DNA of 64,000 nt from an uncultured Chlorobiaceae bacterium (GTDB lineage: Bacteria; Bacteroidota; Chlorobiia; Chlorobiales; Chlorobiaceae), in the NCBI GenBank assembly GCA_903994635.1, contig CAJEXQ010000004.1:58721-122720 (forward strand), in the 5' to 3' direction. The notes beneath the pieces were generated by a model. That model did no database searches. It saw only the letters and a list, made by a program, of their open reading frames with translations, and had not been told where the DNA came from. Positions 34,859 to 43,949 of the stretch are shown piece by piece. Position numbers and translations under genes: made by a program. The first letter of the stretch is position 1. Every line of letters starts with the position of its first letter.

Positions 34859-35954
34859 ATGTTTGAACCACAAAAAGAAAGACTGCAGGAGATTCATCGT
34901 CGCCTTGAACAGTTACGGGGGTATCTTTGACGTCGATCAGCGTAAGGAAAAAGTCGACGACCTTGAAAAAATAACCTCAGACCCCGCCTTCTGGAGCGAT
35001 CAGAAGGCAGCCCACAAGGTGCTGAAGGAGCTGAATGAACATAAATCCTGGACGGAGGGGTATGAAAAGATTGCCTCGAAGGCACGGTGTTGCCGGGATG
35101 AGTTCGACATTGCCATAGAGCTTGAAGATGAATCCTATGGCGATGAGCTTGCGGCGTCTATCGCCTCAATCGAGCATGATATTGCGGCCATTGAATTCAG
35201 GAATATGCTCTCCGGCAAGGATGATGCTGGAAATGCAATGATTACCATTCATGCCGGTGCAGGTGGCACAGAGGCACAGGACTGGGCGGAGATGCTCTAC
35301 CGGATGTACATGCGCTGGGCTGAGCGCAAAGGGTTTAAGATATACACTGACGATTATCAGGAGGGTGACGGGGCTGGTATCAAAACAGCAACGCTTGAAA
35401 TTGAGGGGCCTTACGCTTATGGTTACCTGAAAGCTGAAAATGGTGTTCACCGACTCGTGCGCGTTTCGCCGTTCGACTCGAATGCGAGGCGCCACACCTC
35501 ATTTGCCAGTGTTTTCACCTATCCTGAAGCGCCACCTGACGTTGAAATAGATGTCCGCAAGGAGGATCTTGAGCTATCAACCTTCCGAAGCGGCGGCAAG
35601 GGCGGCCAGAATGTCAACAAGGTTGAGACTGCGGTGCGTATCAAACATCTCCCGACAGGAATCGTGGTTGGCTGCCAGGAGGAGCGATCACAGTTCCAGA
35701 ACAGGGAGCGGGCGATGAAAATGTTGATGGCCCAGCTCTACCAGCGGCAGCGCGACGAAGAGGAGGCTAAAAAGCGGGTGATTGAGGGGAAAAAGAAAAA
35801 AATCGAGTGGGGAAGCCAGATTCGCAGTTATGTGCTCGACGACCGGCGTATCAAGGATCATCGCACCAACTATGAGCGGTTCGACGTGGAAACTGTTCTT
35901 GATGGAGATCTCGATGAGTTCATGGAAAAATATCTCTCTGAATTCGGCGACTGA
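34859..35954 (+). CDS. prfB: Peptide chain release factor 2 (programmed +1 frameshift)
   Basis: The first 23 codons, from ATG at 34859, end at an in-frame TGA (34928-34930). Translation continues in +1 at GAC (34929) to TGA at 35952-35954, giving 364 residues. [17 protein letters not shown] carries the GGQ peptide-hydrolysis loop. RF2 reads UGA and UAA stop codons. The frameshift site lets RF2 level control its own synthesis. The stop codon overlaps the next gene's ATG (TGATG), so the phosphoesterase is translationally coupled. Confidence 0.96.
34914..34931 (+). promoter_or_regulatory. RF2 autoregulatory frameshift site
   Basis: The sequence ACGGGGGTATCTTTGAC has an internal Shine-Dalgarno-like GGGGG three bases before CTT-TGA-C, the conserved RF2 slippery site. 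When RF2 is scarce the ribosome slips on CTT and reads GAC. Confidence 0.95.
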
Positions 35955-36775
35955 TGGCAAGTTCTGGCAACCAGCCTCTTGTCCGGTTCGGTATCATCAC
36001 CGATATTCATTTCTCGCTGGAGGGTGATTTTGCCGCAGACCTTCGAGCCTCTCTTGATGAGTGGCAGGGTAACGCCGTGGATTTTGTGATGCAGCTCGGT
36101 GATCTTGTTTACGGGAGTGAAATGCACAAAGAAGAGGAGTTCCGGCAGGTCAGCTCGATTCTCAAAGAGTTCCCTGGCACTATCCGTCATGTGCTCGGCA
36201 ACCACTGCCTTGCCCTGCCGCGACAGGTGTTGATGGAGGCTCTCTCACTGCAATCCCCCTTTTATTCATTTTCCGTTGAAGGGTTCCGCTTTTTTGTGCT
36301 TGACGGCATGGATGTTTCGGTGCTTCGCCTGCCTGAAGCTGCGGAAGATGTACAGGCTCTTGCTGTTTTTCATGCCCACCCCGAACTGCACTACTATTGT
36401 GGTGCCATTGGGGCTCATCAGAAAGAGTGGCTTAGTCGGGAGCTTGCGAGTGCAGAAAGCGCTGGCGAAAAGGTGATTGTAGTCTGCCACTTTCCCCTGC
36501 TTCCCGAGACCACCGACCAGAAACATGGCCTGCTCTGGAACCACAGGGAGATTTCGGAACTGCTGGCATCGTTCCCCGCTGTGAAGGTTTGCCTCAGTGG
36601 CCATTACCATCATGGCGGCTATGCACGTTATCGCGGGATACACTTTGTTGTACTGCCAGCCTTCGTGAACCGGCAGGAACACCCCCGCTTTTCCAGTGGC
36701 ATGGTAGAGCTGCAGGAAAGGCGGATGGTGATACAAAATCAGCGCCATGAAATTTTCTGCGATCTGGCGTGGTAA
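35954..36775 (+). CDS. Calcineurin-like metallophosphoesterase
   Basis: This 273-residue protein has GIITDIHFS (DxH) near residue 12, QLGDLVYG (GDxx) near 48, VLGNHCLA (GNHx) near 79, VVCHFPLLP near 178 and LSGHYHHGGY (GHxH) near 215, the five metal-binding motifs of the calcineurin-like fold. The second motif is usually GDxVD; here it is GDLVYG. The substrate is unknown. Its start overlaps the prfB stop by one base, so it is made at a fixed ratio to RF2. No export signal is present. Confidence 0.85.
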   Translation: MASSGNQPLVRFGIITDIHFSLEGDFAADLRASLDEWQGNAVDFVMQLGDLVYGSEMHKEEEFRQVSSILKEFPGTIRHVLGNHCLALPRQVLMEALSLQSPFYSFSVEGFRFFVLDGMDVSVLRLPEAAEDVQALAVFHAHPELHYYCGAIGAHQKEWLSRELASAESAGEKVIVVCHFPLLPETTDQKHGLLWNHREISELLASFPAVKVCLSGHYHHGGYARYRGIHFVVLPAFVNRQEHPRFSSGMVELQERRMVIQNQRHEIFCDLAW

Positions 36776-36833
36776 TGACTATATATCTGATCACTGCTAT
36801 TGCCCCGCATGCACTGATCATAAGTTTCCCTGC

Positions 36834-38573
36834 TCAGGCAACGACTTGCATATCCGTTGACGTAAGGGCTGCGTGTGCTGTGATTCCAATGAGGGCGACC
36901 ACTACAGCGGCACCAACGCCGTTACCGTCGGCGTCATAGTATAGATTGCCTGTTGTTGTGTTATAGACGATCCGGTCGCTGCTGTCATGACCGGCAACAA
37001 CTCCGGGCCCAGACCAGAACTCAGTTGCGCCCAAAGTAGTTCCTAAAGCAGTCGCGATTTTCGTAAAAACACTTTTACTGAACTGCAGGATATCGACACC
37101 ATGCTGAAAATCAGTGATAATGTCCCTCGCCGATGCACTTGGAAGAAAGTTAAAGACAAACTTGTCAGCGCCAGCGCCACCGGTCAGTGTATCAGCATAA
37201 GCAGAACCGATCAGCGTATTCGCTCCGGCGTTGCCGATAATTGCAAGGCTGTTTAAAACCCCGGAGGCATTTACGTTCAGCGCGGTTGTGCCTGTGGTAA
37301 CTGCAGCGCTACCCGTCCCCGTTCCAATCACGATCCGTTCAATTCCAGTATCTCCGGCAAACAAGGTCAACGTGTCATTCTTTATCAGCGAGGAAAACCG
37401 GACTTCATCTGTGCCTGTCGTGCCGGTATCGGAAATTTCGGCGGCTGTATGTTCTGACGAAGCGTTAATTATGTAAATATCAGAGCCATTTCCACCATTC
37501 ATCTTGTCACTGCCAAGCCCGCCAGTAAGAATATTGTTTCCATCACCACCAGTGATTGTGTCTGCTCCCTTGCCCCCTGTCGCCGACTCTATAACGCAAT
37601 TAAATGCAATGGCCACATTCTTGATCATGCCATCAACTGAAGAGTACGTGCCAGGGATTAAACTGATGGTCTGATTGCCTGCGTAACCTGAACAATCCAG
37701 TGTGTCGATGCCTCCTGCATCCCATATCGTATATATCGGTGTTGCATTCAGGGAGAAGTCATAAATCTGCTTCTCTGGATCTGCTGCAGCAAGCGTGCAA
37801 TTGAATCCGTATGTCGTATCATTAAAGCGAGTTATTGTGTCAACACCATATTTTGCCTGAATAGCCGCTATATCATAAACCATCATGGTTTGGGGATAGA
37901 TATAATTGCTGTAGGTGCCATCCTGCTGCCATCCGACTCCCTTAAGATAGCCGCCGAAGTAGGACATAACCGTATACTGTCGGTTATCCTGAGTGAAAAC
38001 AGCGTTGTTCGCATAAGTAATTGTGCCACCATTTCCTGCATTGTAGTCGCCCGGATGTGACAACCCCAGCGAATGGCCGATTTCGTGGATCATGGTGAAT
38101 AGTCCATAAGAGCCGGGGCTCATGCCTGCATCCCCGTTGGTTGCCCATTTCGAGCTCAGCCAAACCTGCTCAGCCCCCAGGGTAACTTGTTTTGTCGAAT
38201 TGTTTATTGTGCCGAATGACTGGGTATAAGTGCCGTTACCTGAAGTATTTGAAGAATAGTTAAGGGTGATTTTGGCAGCCGGTGATGTGGTCTGTACCAA
38301 CCGATGCTGAGCGCCTGAAGATTTCGCAATGAGATCATCCCATAATTGAAAAGCAAGTGCCGAAGTCGCGGCCTGAAGCGCATCCATTTTAACCAGAAAA
38401 GCTCCCCCTTCCACCGGGGTAAGACCCGAAACATTACTCGGGGTTGCGGTATTGATTGAATAAGATATTGTCTTGAGTGTCGACGACCAGCCAAACGTGT
38501 ACCCTGTCAGGGAGCCACCCCACGAGGTAGTAAGCTGTTTTACGATTTGGGCTGCGGTATAAGTATCAGGCAT
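36834..38573 (-). CDS. Serralysin-like RTX metalloprotease (peptidase M10B)
   Basis: This 579-residue protein has no signal peptide. HEIGHSLGLSHPGDY at 163-177 is the zinc site HExxHxxGxxHP, and TVMSYFGG supplies the Met-turn. MVYDIAAIQAKYG follows, as in serralysins. From about residue 335 come Ca2+-binding RTX nonapeptides (GGKGADTITGGDGNNILTGG, GGLGSDKMNGGNGSD, then LTGGAGADKFVF near 495). The C-terminal part ends hydrophobic (ALTSTDMQVVA), fitting type I secretion. No ABC/HlyD/TolC genes are nearby. Likely an extracellular protease or surface-processing enzyme. Confidence 0.87.
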   Translation of the reverse strand: MPDTYTAAQIVKQLTTSWGGSLTGYTFGWSSTLKTISYSINTATPSNVSGLTPVEGGAFLVKMDALQAATSALAFQLWDDLIAKSSGAQHRLVQTTSPAAKITLNYSSNTSGNGTYTQSFGTINNSTKQVTLGAEQVWLSSKWATNGDAGMSPGSYGLFTMIHEIGHSLGLSHPGDYNAGNGGTITYANNAVFTQDNRQYTVMSYFGGYLKGVGWQQDGTYSNYIYPQTMMVYDIAAIQAKYGVDTITRFNDTTYGFNCTLAAADPEKQIYDFSLNATPIYTIWDAGGIDTLDCSGYAGNQTISLIPGTYSSVDGMIKNVAIAFNCVIESATGGKGADTITGGDGNNILTGGLGSDKMNGGNGSDIYIINASSEHTAAEISDTGTTGTDEVRFSSLIKNDTLTLFAGDTGIERIVIGTGTGSAAVTTGTTALNVNASGVLNSLAIIGNAGANTLIGSAYADTLTGGAGADKFVFNFLPSASARDIITDFQHGVDILQFSKSVFTKIATALGTTLGATEFWSGPGVVAGHDSSDRIVYNTTTGNLYYDADGNGVGAAVVVALIGITAHAALTSTDMQVVA

Positions 38574-38798
38574 AATGAGTCAACGTTAATAGATTATGAC
38601 GCTAAAAGGTGTTTGGCAACGCCCCCCACCTTCACACGTTATACCGCCTATATAACAACTTATTTCATCATATCAAGTTGGCTGACTGATTGAATACCGC
38701 ACAGTCAGCTTGAATGACGCTATTGGATATATTCCTCGAAGCTGTGCTTTGTGAAAGAATCCTGACAAGAGACCTCTCTTTGGCCAAGGATAGCTGGA

Positions 38799-39047
38799 TC
38801 AAAGGGGTTTGTCAACAGGCTGCATTTCGGCAAGCAGTGTTTCAGGGGGAATATCCTGCTTGTGTGGCCAGGTAACCGAACCATCTTTTACGCCAGCCTG
38901 ATTAAAATAATTGATGTCCCGCAGCTCCCTGAAGACCCCGAAATCCAGATAAGGTTTTACATCAAATATACCCTTTCGTCCTGATATGGTTTCAACGTAG
39001 ATTTTATAGTCGGGCAGTGGCTTTACTTTTTTAATGTCCCAATACAT
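38799..39047 (-). CDS. DUF2442 protein
   Basis: This 82-residue protein has DIKKVKPLPDYKIYVETISG, then GIFDVKPYLDFGVFRELRD and VTWPHKQDIPPETLL, the DUF2442 pattern. The family is small and often paired with DUF4160 in toxin-antitoxin-like loci; no partner is next to it here. The 225 bp between it and the protease gene contain no gene I can support. Confidence 0.75.
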   Translation of the reverse strand: MYWDIKKVKPLPDYKIYVETISGRKGIFDVKPYLDFGVFRELRDINYFNQAGVKDGSVTWPHKQDIPPETLLAEMQPVDKPL

Positions 39048-39152
39048 GGCATTTTAATCATTGGTTAATTTTACTTTTCACAGTGAAAACAAAGCTTTGT
39101 TACATTGGGGGAAAACTAATATCAGGGAAGCTGTCAATCACTATTATCTGCA

Positions 39153-40085
39153 ATGCAAAGAGTTCTTTCAATCATTTTTCTGAGCGTCTGTATTTTTGTG
39201 TTTCAGGCAGTCACGCTCCCGGTTTGGGACTATAATACACTCCGGGCGGAACAAAAGAAAATTATTCTCCAGCATGCCGACACCATTGAAGGCGGAGAAG
39301 CGGCGGGAGGTAATTACCGTTCAGTCTCCGGTAATGTGGTTTTCCGGCATGACAACTTGACTTTGAAGTGCGACAGCGCCACCGATTATGGGCAGGCAAA
39401 CAAGATTGTGCTGAAGGGAAGTGTTTACTTTACCAACAATTCGGTTGAGATTTATGGTGAAAGTGGGGTTTACTACCCCGACAAGGGAGTTGGAGAGTTA
39501 AGCGGCAATGTTCGGGGCAGAATGCTGGATAACTCTCTTTCTGGCAAAGCACGCAGAGCGGTTGTCAACAGAGTTACCAGTCAAATCACACTTTATGATG
39601 ATGTTCTTGTCTGGCACAATCGGCAGCAGATAAGCGGTGAGACGATTTTCCTCTATCTCAAGGAGTCTGGAAGAAAAGGGAAAGGCATGAGGCTTGATCA
39701 TGTAGAGGTGAAAGGCAATGCCTTTTTTGCGGCACGGGATACGCTTTCTGTTTCGCCTGTTGTGTACGACCAGTTCAGTGGTAATAGTATGCTCATTCGC
39801 TTCAATGACACGTCAAAAATAACAGGAATAACGATTACAAGCCAGGCAGAAAGTCTCTATCACCTCTACGATGAGCAGCGAAAACTCTCCGGCATTAACT
39901 ATTCGAGCGGGGATATGATGCGGTTGTTTTTTACGGGTGGCCTTCTCAGCCGGGTAAAGATTGTGGGAGGTGTTGAGGGTAAGCAGTACCCTGAAAGTTT
40001 CAGGGGAAACCAAAGCATCAACCTTTCAAGGTTTTCCTGGCGGGAGAGTGAAAATCCGTTCAAACAGCCGAAAAGCCTTCCTTGA
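39153..40085 (+). CDS. OstA-like LPS transport protein (LptA/LptD N-domain family)
   Basis: This 310-residue exported protein has an N-terminal hydrophobic segment (about 5-24). It then shows repeated OstA-type beta-jellyroll strands: SVSGNVVFRHDNLTLKCDSATDY, KIVLKGSVYFTNNSVEIYGESG, GELSGNVRGRMLDNS and QITLYDDVLVWH. These match the LptA/LptC/OstA domains that bridge LPS across the periplasm. It belongs to the longer OstA-like proteins of Bacteroidota/Chlorobiota rather than the short E. coli LptA. Its last codons form the left arm of the terminator. Confidence 0.75.
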   Translation: MQRVLSIIFLSVCIFVFQAVTLPVWDYNTLRAEQKKIILQHADTIEGGEAAGGNYRSVSGNVVFRHDNLTLKCDSATDYGQANKIVLKGSVYFTNNSVEIYGESGVYYPDKGVGELSGNVRGRMLDNSLSGKARRAVVNRVTSQITLYDDVLVWHNRQQISGETIFLYLKESGRKGKGMRLDHVEVKGNAFFAARDTLSVSPVVYDQFSGNSMLIRFNDTSKITGITITSQAESLYHLYDEQRKLSGINYSSGDMMRLFFTGGLLSRVKIVGGVEGKQYPESFRGNQSINLSRFSWRESENPFKQPKSLP

Positions 40086-40109
40086 GAGGGGAAGGCTTTT
40101 CGGCTGTTT
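40063..40109 (+). terminator. Terminator built into the 3' end of the OstA-like gene
   Basis: AGCCGAAAAGCCTTCC (40066-40081) pairs perfectly with GGAAGGCTTTTCGGCT (about 40090-40105), followed by GTTTC. The stop codon TGA (40083-40085) lies in the loop, so the coding sequence supplies one arm. It also ends just before the convergent fmdB-like gene. Confidence 0.75.
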
Positions 40110-40367
40110 CTATGAGGCCATAGGGCAGGAGCCGCCTGAGCAGGCACCGGAGGCACAGGGGCTTGGCGCTGCTGGAGGTTTGCTGCTGTTGTAGTCTGTT
40201 TTATAAAACCCGGATCCCTTCAGCACAAATCCGCCTTCAGCCGTTATGAGCCGCTCAAAGCTCTCTTTTTCACATTTCGGGCAGATAGTGAGAGAGTTAT
40301 CGCTCATTTTCTGGACTATTTCAAGTTCATTTCCACAACTTTTGCATCGATACTGGTAGGTTGGCAT
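40110..40367 (-). CDS. FmdB-family zinc-ribbon protein
   Basis: This 85-residue protein begins [19 protein letters not shown] and has CPKC at about residues 34-37, giving the two CxxC knuckles of a zinc ribbon (putative regulatory protein, FmdB family). The C-terminus is a Ser/Gly/Cys-rich tail ([15 protein letters not shown]). Function unknown. A purine-rich GGAGG (on the coding strand) precedes the ATG. Confidence 0.85.
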   Translation of the reverse strand: MPTYQYRCKSCGNELEIVQKMSDNSLTICPKCEKESFERLITAEGGFVLKGSGFYKTDYNSSKPPAAPSPCASGACSGGSCPMAS

Positions 40368-40504
40368 CTCTCTATTCCTCCTTGATTAATCGCGTTCTGA
40401 CTGTTCTGTTTTTTCATCAGTCTATTGTTTTAAAAAGTCTATAGCCGCAGAGTGGGCACGATTTTGTATATAATTATATTTTCCAACATATAAAAGCTCT
40501 GGCA

Positions 40505-41296
40505 GTGATAGTCAAAACCCGTGCGGTGATCTTGCGGGAAACCAGGTACCGCGACCAGTCCAAGATATGTTTGCTCTATACCCGGGAGTTCGGCAAAATG
40601 TCTGTTATCGTTAAAGGCGCACGCAACCCCAAAAACAGGCTTTCCAGTCTCTTCAATCCAGGCAACGTTGTTGACCTTGTGCTCTATAAACGAGATGGCC
40701 GAGATATTCAGCTTGTCAGTGACGGGAACCTTGTTTTAAGCCCAATGGTTCCCGCTTCGGATCTTGAGCGATTCGCCATTCTTTATCGGATCATTGAATT
40801 GGTGAAGCAGACAACGGATGGTGATGAAAAGAACTTGCCGCTTTTCACCCTGCTGGCGGGTACCCTGGAGCAGCTTTATTGTACCGCCACTAATTTCCGG
40901 CAGCTTTACGCCTGGTTTCTTTTGCGCTTTGTCTCTCTGCTTGGGTTTCAGCCCTCTCTTGACAGGTGTGTTTTCAGCGGTGAGGAGCTTGCGCCAGCGA
41001 TAAACGCCATGAAGCTGACGGAACTCTATTTTGTGATGAACCCTGGAGGGCTCGCATTGCCTGCGGCTGCGGCTGCGGGAGTTGGCTTTGGTAAAAAACG
41101 GCTTATTCCGGTGCGCCTTGCCATGCAGTTGAATTCCATGGCAGCAACACGTCACCCTGTCGGGGACTCCATTCCTGCCGATGATGCTGATGTAGAGATA
41201 CTCTGCGATTTGTTGCACGAGTACTGTGGAGTGCATCTTGAGCATGTCAGGTCACGCAAAAACCTTGCTATTGTCTCACAAATCCTTCAGAAATAG
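40505..41296 (+). CDS. recO: DNA repair protein RecO
   Basis: This 263-residue protein has an N-terminal OB fold starting KTRAVILRETRYRDQSKICLLYT, with KMSVIVKGARNPKNR, as in RecO. A helical domain follows. The zinc-finger cysteines of many RecO proteins are absent except one near residue 157. It loads RecA onto SSB-coated DNA in the RecFOR pathway. The start is GTG at 40505; no ATG is available before the conserved N-terminus. Not obviously in an operon. Confidence 0.88.
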   Translation: MIVKTRAVILRETRYRDQSKICLLYTREFGKMSVIVKGARNPKNRLSSLFNPGNVVDLVLYKRDGRDIQLVSDGNLVLSPMVPASDLERFAILYRIIELVKQTTDGDEKNLPLFTLLAGTLEQLYCTATNFRQLYAWFLLRFVSLLGFQPSLDRCVFSGEELAPAINAMKLTELYFVMNPGGLALPAAAAAGVGFGKKRLIPVRLAMQLNSMAATRHPVGDSIPADDADVEILCDLLHEYCGVHLEHVRSRKNLAIVSQILQK

Positions 41297-41368
41297 CTCG
41301 GCTCCTGTTTTTTTTGGGGTTTTATATCTTCTGGACTATTTCTATCTTGACCGAAACTTTTTATTTAC

Positions 41369-41392
41369 TTTTGTGATCTCTTTTGTGATCTC
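41369..41392. repeat. 12-bp tandem repeat upstream of hemL
   Basis: TTTTGTGATCTC occurs twice in direct tandem (41369-41380 and 41381-41392), ending 30 bp before the hemL ATG. It is either a regulator site or slippage. Confidence 0.8.
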
Positions 41393-41422
41393 TTAATTCA
41401 ATCCTAAACTGCATTTTCCGAC

Positions 41423-42718
41423 ATGCCTCAAATCACCAAATCAATTGAACTCTTTGAAAAAGCAAAGAAGTTTATCCCCGGCGGCGTAAACTCTCCGGTG
41501 CGAGCATTCAAATCGGTTGGCGGAACTCCAATCTACATGGCGAAGGGGTCGGGAGCATACATGACCGATGTTGACGGCAATACCTACCTTGACTATGTTG
41601 GTTCATGGGGTCCCTTTATTCTTGGCAGCATGCATCCGAGAATCACCGCAGCGCTTGAGTACACGCTGAAAAATATTGGCACCAGTTTTGGCACCCCGAT
41701 TGAGATGGAGATCGAAATTGCCGAGCTTCTCTGCAAAATTGTTCCTTCGCTTGAGATGGTGCGTATGGTCAACAGCGGCACGGAAGCCACCATGTCGGCT
41801 GTCCGTCTTGCTCGCGGCTACACTGGCCGTGATAAAATTATCAAATTTGAAGGGTGTTACCATGGCCATGGCGACAGCTTCCTCATCAAGGCTGGTTCCG
41901 GCGCTCTGACGCTTGGCGCGCCCGACAGCCCTGGCGTTACCAAAGGCACCGCGATGGATACGCTCAATGCAACCTACAACGATATTGAGTCGGTAAAACT
42001 GCTCGTTCAGGAGAACAAGGGTCAGGTTGCCGCCATTATTATTGAGCCAGTCGCAGGCAACACCGGCGTTATTCCTGCTCAGCCGGGCTTCCTCGCCGCA
42101 CTTCGTGAACTTTGCACCGCTGAAGGCATTGTGCTGATTTTTGATGAAGTGATGTGCGGATTCCGCGTCGCGCTTGGTGGCGCGCAGAGTCTCTATGGTG
42201 TGACACCTGACTTGACCACCATGGGCAAAATCATCGGCGGCGGTCTTCCTGTAGGAGCATTTGGTGGCAAACGCGAAATTATGGAACGTGTTGCTCCGCT
42301 TGGCGATGTCTACCAGGCAGGCACACTTTCAGGCAATCCGCTGGCGCTGACTGCAGGTCTTGAAACCCTGAAAATTCTTATCGACGAGAATCCCTATCCA
42401 GAACTCGAAAGAAAGGCAAAAATCATTGAAGCGGGCTTCAGCGATAACCTGAAGAAGCTTGGTTTGAACTATGTGCAGAACCGTGTTGGCTCCATGTCCT
42501 GCCTTTTCTTTACCGGAACACCGGTGGTGAACTATTCGACCGCCATCACCGCCAACGTGAAAAAGCACGGCAAGTATTTCCACTCACTGCTCGACCAGGG
42601 CATCTATACCGCCCCATCCCAGTTCGAGGCGATGTTCATCAGCGCAGTGCACACTGACGAAGATCTGGAAAAAACCATCAAGGCAAACTATAATGCTCTT
42701 GTGGCTTCAGAGAAATAA
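41423..42718 (+). CDS. hemL: Glutamate-1-semialdehyde 2,1-aminomutase
   Basis: This 431-residue class III aminotransferase has GGVNSPVRAFKSVGG near the N-terminus (gabaculine-sensitive loop), FEGCYHGHGDSFL, FDEVMCGFRVALGGAQ and TTMGKIIGGGLPVGAFGG with the PLP lysine. It makes 5-aminolevulinate for chlorophyll, haem and cobalamin by the C5 route, as expected in Chlorobiaceae. It is monocistronic, with its own terminator and the tandem 12-bp repeat in its leader. Confidence 0.96.
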   Translation: MPQITKSIELFEKAKKFIPGGVNSPVRAFKSVGGTPIYMAKGSGAYMTDVDGNTYLDYVGSWGPFILGSMHPRITAALEYTLKNIGTSFGTPIEMEIEIAELLCKIVPSLEMVRMVNSGTEATMSAVRLARGYTGRDKIIKFEGCYHGHGDSFLIKAGSGALTLGAPDSPGVTKGTAMDTLNATYNDIESVKLLVQENKGQVAAIIIEPVAGNTGVIPAQPGFLAALRELCTAEGIVLIFDEVMCGFRVALGGAQSLYGVTPDLTTMGKIIGGGLPVGAFGGKREIMERVAPLGDVYQAGTLSGNPLALTAGLETLKILIDENPYPELERKAKIIEAGFSDNLKKLGLNYVQNRVGSMSCLFFTGTPVVNYSTAITANVKKHGKYFHSLLDQGIYTAPSQFEAMFISAVHTDEDLEKTIKANYNALVASEK

Positions 42719-42737
42719 TTATCGGAAGAGAGTTCGT

Positions 42738-42770
42738 AAAAAAGGGAGGCGCGCAAGCCTCCCTTTTTTA
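42738..42770 (+). terminator. Rho-independent terminator after hemL
   Basis: AAAAGGGAGGC and GCCTCCCTTTT pair around GCGCAA and are followed by further T residues. The stem ends a few bases before the convergent DUF190 gene, which it can also serve. Confidence 0.9.
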
Positions 42771-42773
42771 ATG

Positions 42774-43109
42774 CTATTCAATGATTCCTGTTCGTACAAG
42801 TTCTCTGGTAATCATCACTCGTGCTGACGCGTCACTGACCATCTTTTGAAGTATCGGCAGGAAGCCGTCAATCTTTTCTGCAGAGTCCACAATTTCAATA
42901 ACCATTGGCAGGTTTGTGCCCAACTCCATGATTTTAGAGGCTCTGATGGTCATGTCGTGACCGTAGGAGAGCATTCCTTTTAACGCGGTGGCTCCTGCCA
43001 TCTCATTTCCCCGAGCTTCACGGACAATCTCTTCGTAAAGTGGTCGATGACCGTGCCGCGCCTGTTCCCCAACAAAAATCCGCAGCATCTCTGCATTCTG
43101 TAATTCCAT
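42774..43109 (-). CDS. DUF190 protein associated with CrcB
   Basis: This 111-residue protein has LRIFVGEQARHGHRPLYEEIVREA and GATALKGMLSYGHD, the DUF190 (PII-like fold) hallmark. DUF190 genes typically sit beside crcB, and here crcB lies 11 bp upstream on the same strand. It probably regulates or binds the fluoride channel; no ligand is known to me. Confidence 0.88.
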   Translation of the reverse strand: MELQNAEMLRIFVGEQARHGHRPLYEEIVREARGNEMAGATALKGMLSYGHDMTIRASKIMELGTNLPMVIEIVDSAEKIDGFLPILQKMVSDASARVMITRELVRTGIIE

Positions 43110-43120
43110 AATTCACTCCG

Positions 43121-43510
43121 TTATGTCCAAAGTTTAGCAAGAAGTGTTCCTGTATAGAGCGCAATAAATCCTCCTGCGATACTGCCAGCAAGATACATGG
43201 TGGCATAAAAAAGCTGGCCATCCTTGAGAAGAGCTGTATTTTCAAACATATAAGCGGAGAACGTTGTAAATCCTCCGCAGAAGCCGGTGACCAGAAAAAG
43301 TCTTGCTTCAGGCGAAACAAGAGTGGTTGAGATGGCCAGTTCACCTAAAAAACCAATCAGAAAACTGCCGAAAATGTTGACCGTCAACGTGGCAAACGGA
43401 AACCCTGTTGCCACTGGAGCAAGAAGCAATGCCACGACATAGCGCGCAACAGAACCGAGGAAGCCACCCACACCGACAAGCGCTATTGCCCCGGCATGTT
43501 TCATAACCAT
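43121..43510 (-). CDS. crcB: Fluoride channel CrcB/Fluc
   Basis: This 129-residue protein has four membrane helices. GGFLGSVARYVVALLL and NIFGSFLIGFL are at the start and GFCGGFTTFSAYMFE at about 77-91 contains the TTFS pore segment. It is a small dual-topology fluoride exporter. Only one crcB is present, so the dimer is probably homomeric. No crcB fluoride riboswitch sequence was recognised upstream. Confidence 0.93.
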   Translation of the reverse strand: MVMKHAGAIALVGVGGFLGSVARYVVALLLAPVATGFPFATLTVNIFGSFLIGFLGELAISTTLVSPEARLFLVTGFCGGFTTFSAYMFENTALLKDGQLFYATMYLAGSIAGGFIALYTGTLLAKLWT

Positions 43511-43546
43511 GGCCTCCCTGCATGTGAAGTTGGAGATATCACGATT

Positions 43547-43777
43547 TTAACGGGTGCTACTGCAAGACTGCCCATCCTCAATCCGTTTGTGTGCACAACA
43601 CATTTCGTCGAGGATGCCGAGCAGTGTATTAAAAATACCGACGCAGATAATGGTAGGTGCCCATAACCCGATAAAAATGGCGATCAGCTCATGATTTACC
43701 CCTGTGCCAAAAATAAAGAGATAAATGGAGAGGAGTATCGAAAAGGTAGCCCCGATAAAATAGAAATGCGGCTTCAT
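43547..43777 (-). CDS. Small two-helix membrane protein of unknown function
   Basis: This 76-residue protein has two clear hydrophobic segments (about 6-24 and 30-53) and a basic, Cys-containing tail (CCAHKRIEDGQSCSS). It lies 36 bp upstream of crcB on the same strand, so it may be in that operon. I do not recognise the family. Confidence 0.6.
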   Translation of the reverse strand: MKPHFYFIGATFSILLSIYLFIFGTGVNHELIAIFIGLWAPTIICVGIFNTLLGILDEMCCAHKRIEDGQSCSSTR

Positions 43778-43949
43778 AGGGTGCGTTTGATTAAGTGAAC
43801 CAACTTCTAAAATGTAAGAATAATAACGCCAGGAAAAAATCTGTAAGATTTCTCCTCACTTCGTTCGTCGAAATGACATTGCATAATTGGTATATTGGCA
43901 TGATTGCGGTAGCGCTACGGGGGGCTTTGACAATAATGTTTCTTCTCTC

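Noticed and set aside
34859..34930. In-frame TGA early in prfB looking like a broken gene
   Set aside because: It is the conserved RF2 programmed +1 frameshift (GGGGGTATCTTTGAC).
39054..39069. TTAAT-N6-TTAAT upstream of the OstA-like gene, resembling the 11-bp operator
   Set aside because: Only two half-sites, both the weaker TTAAT form, in AT-rich DNA; could be chance.
43511..43886. Possible fluoride riboswitch upstream of crcB
   Set aside because: The conserved crcB-motif core could not be found on the coding strand in this region or in the gap to the small membrane gene.
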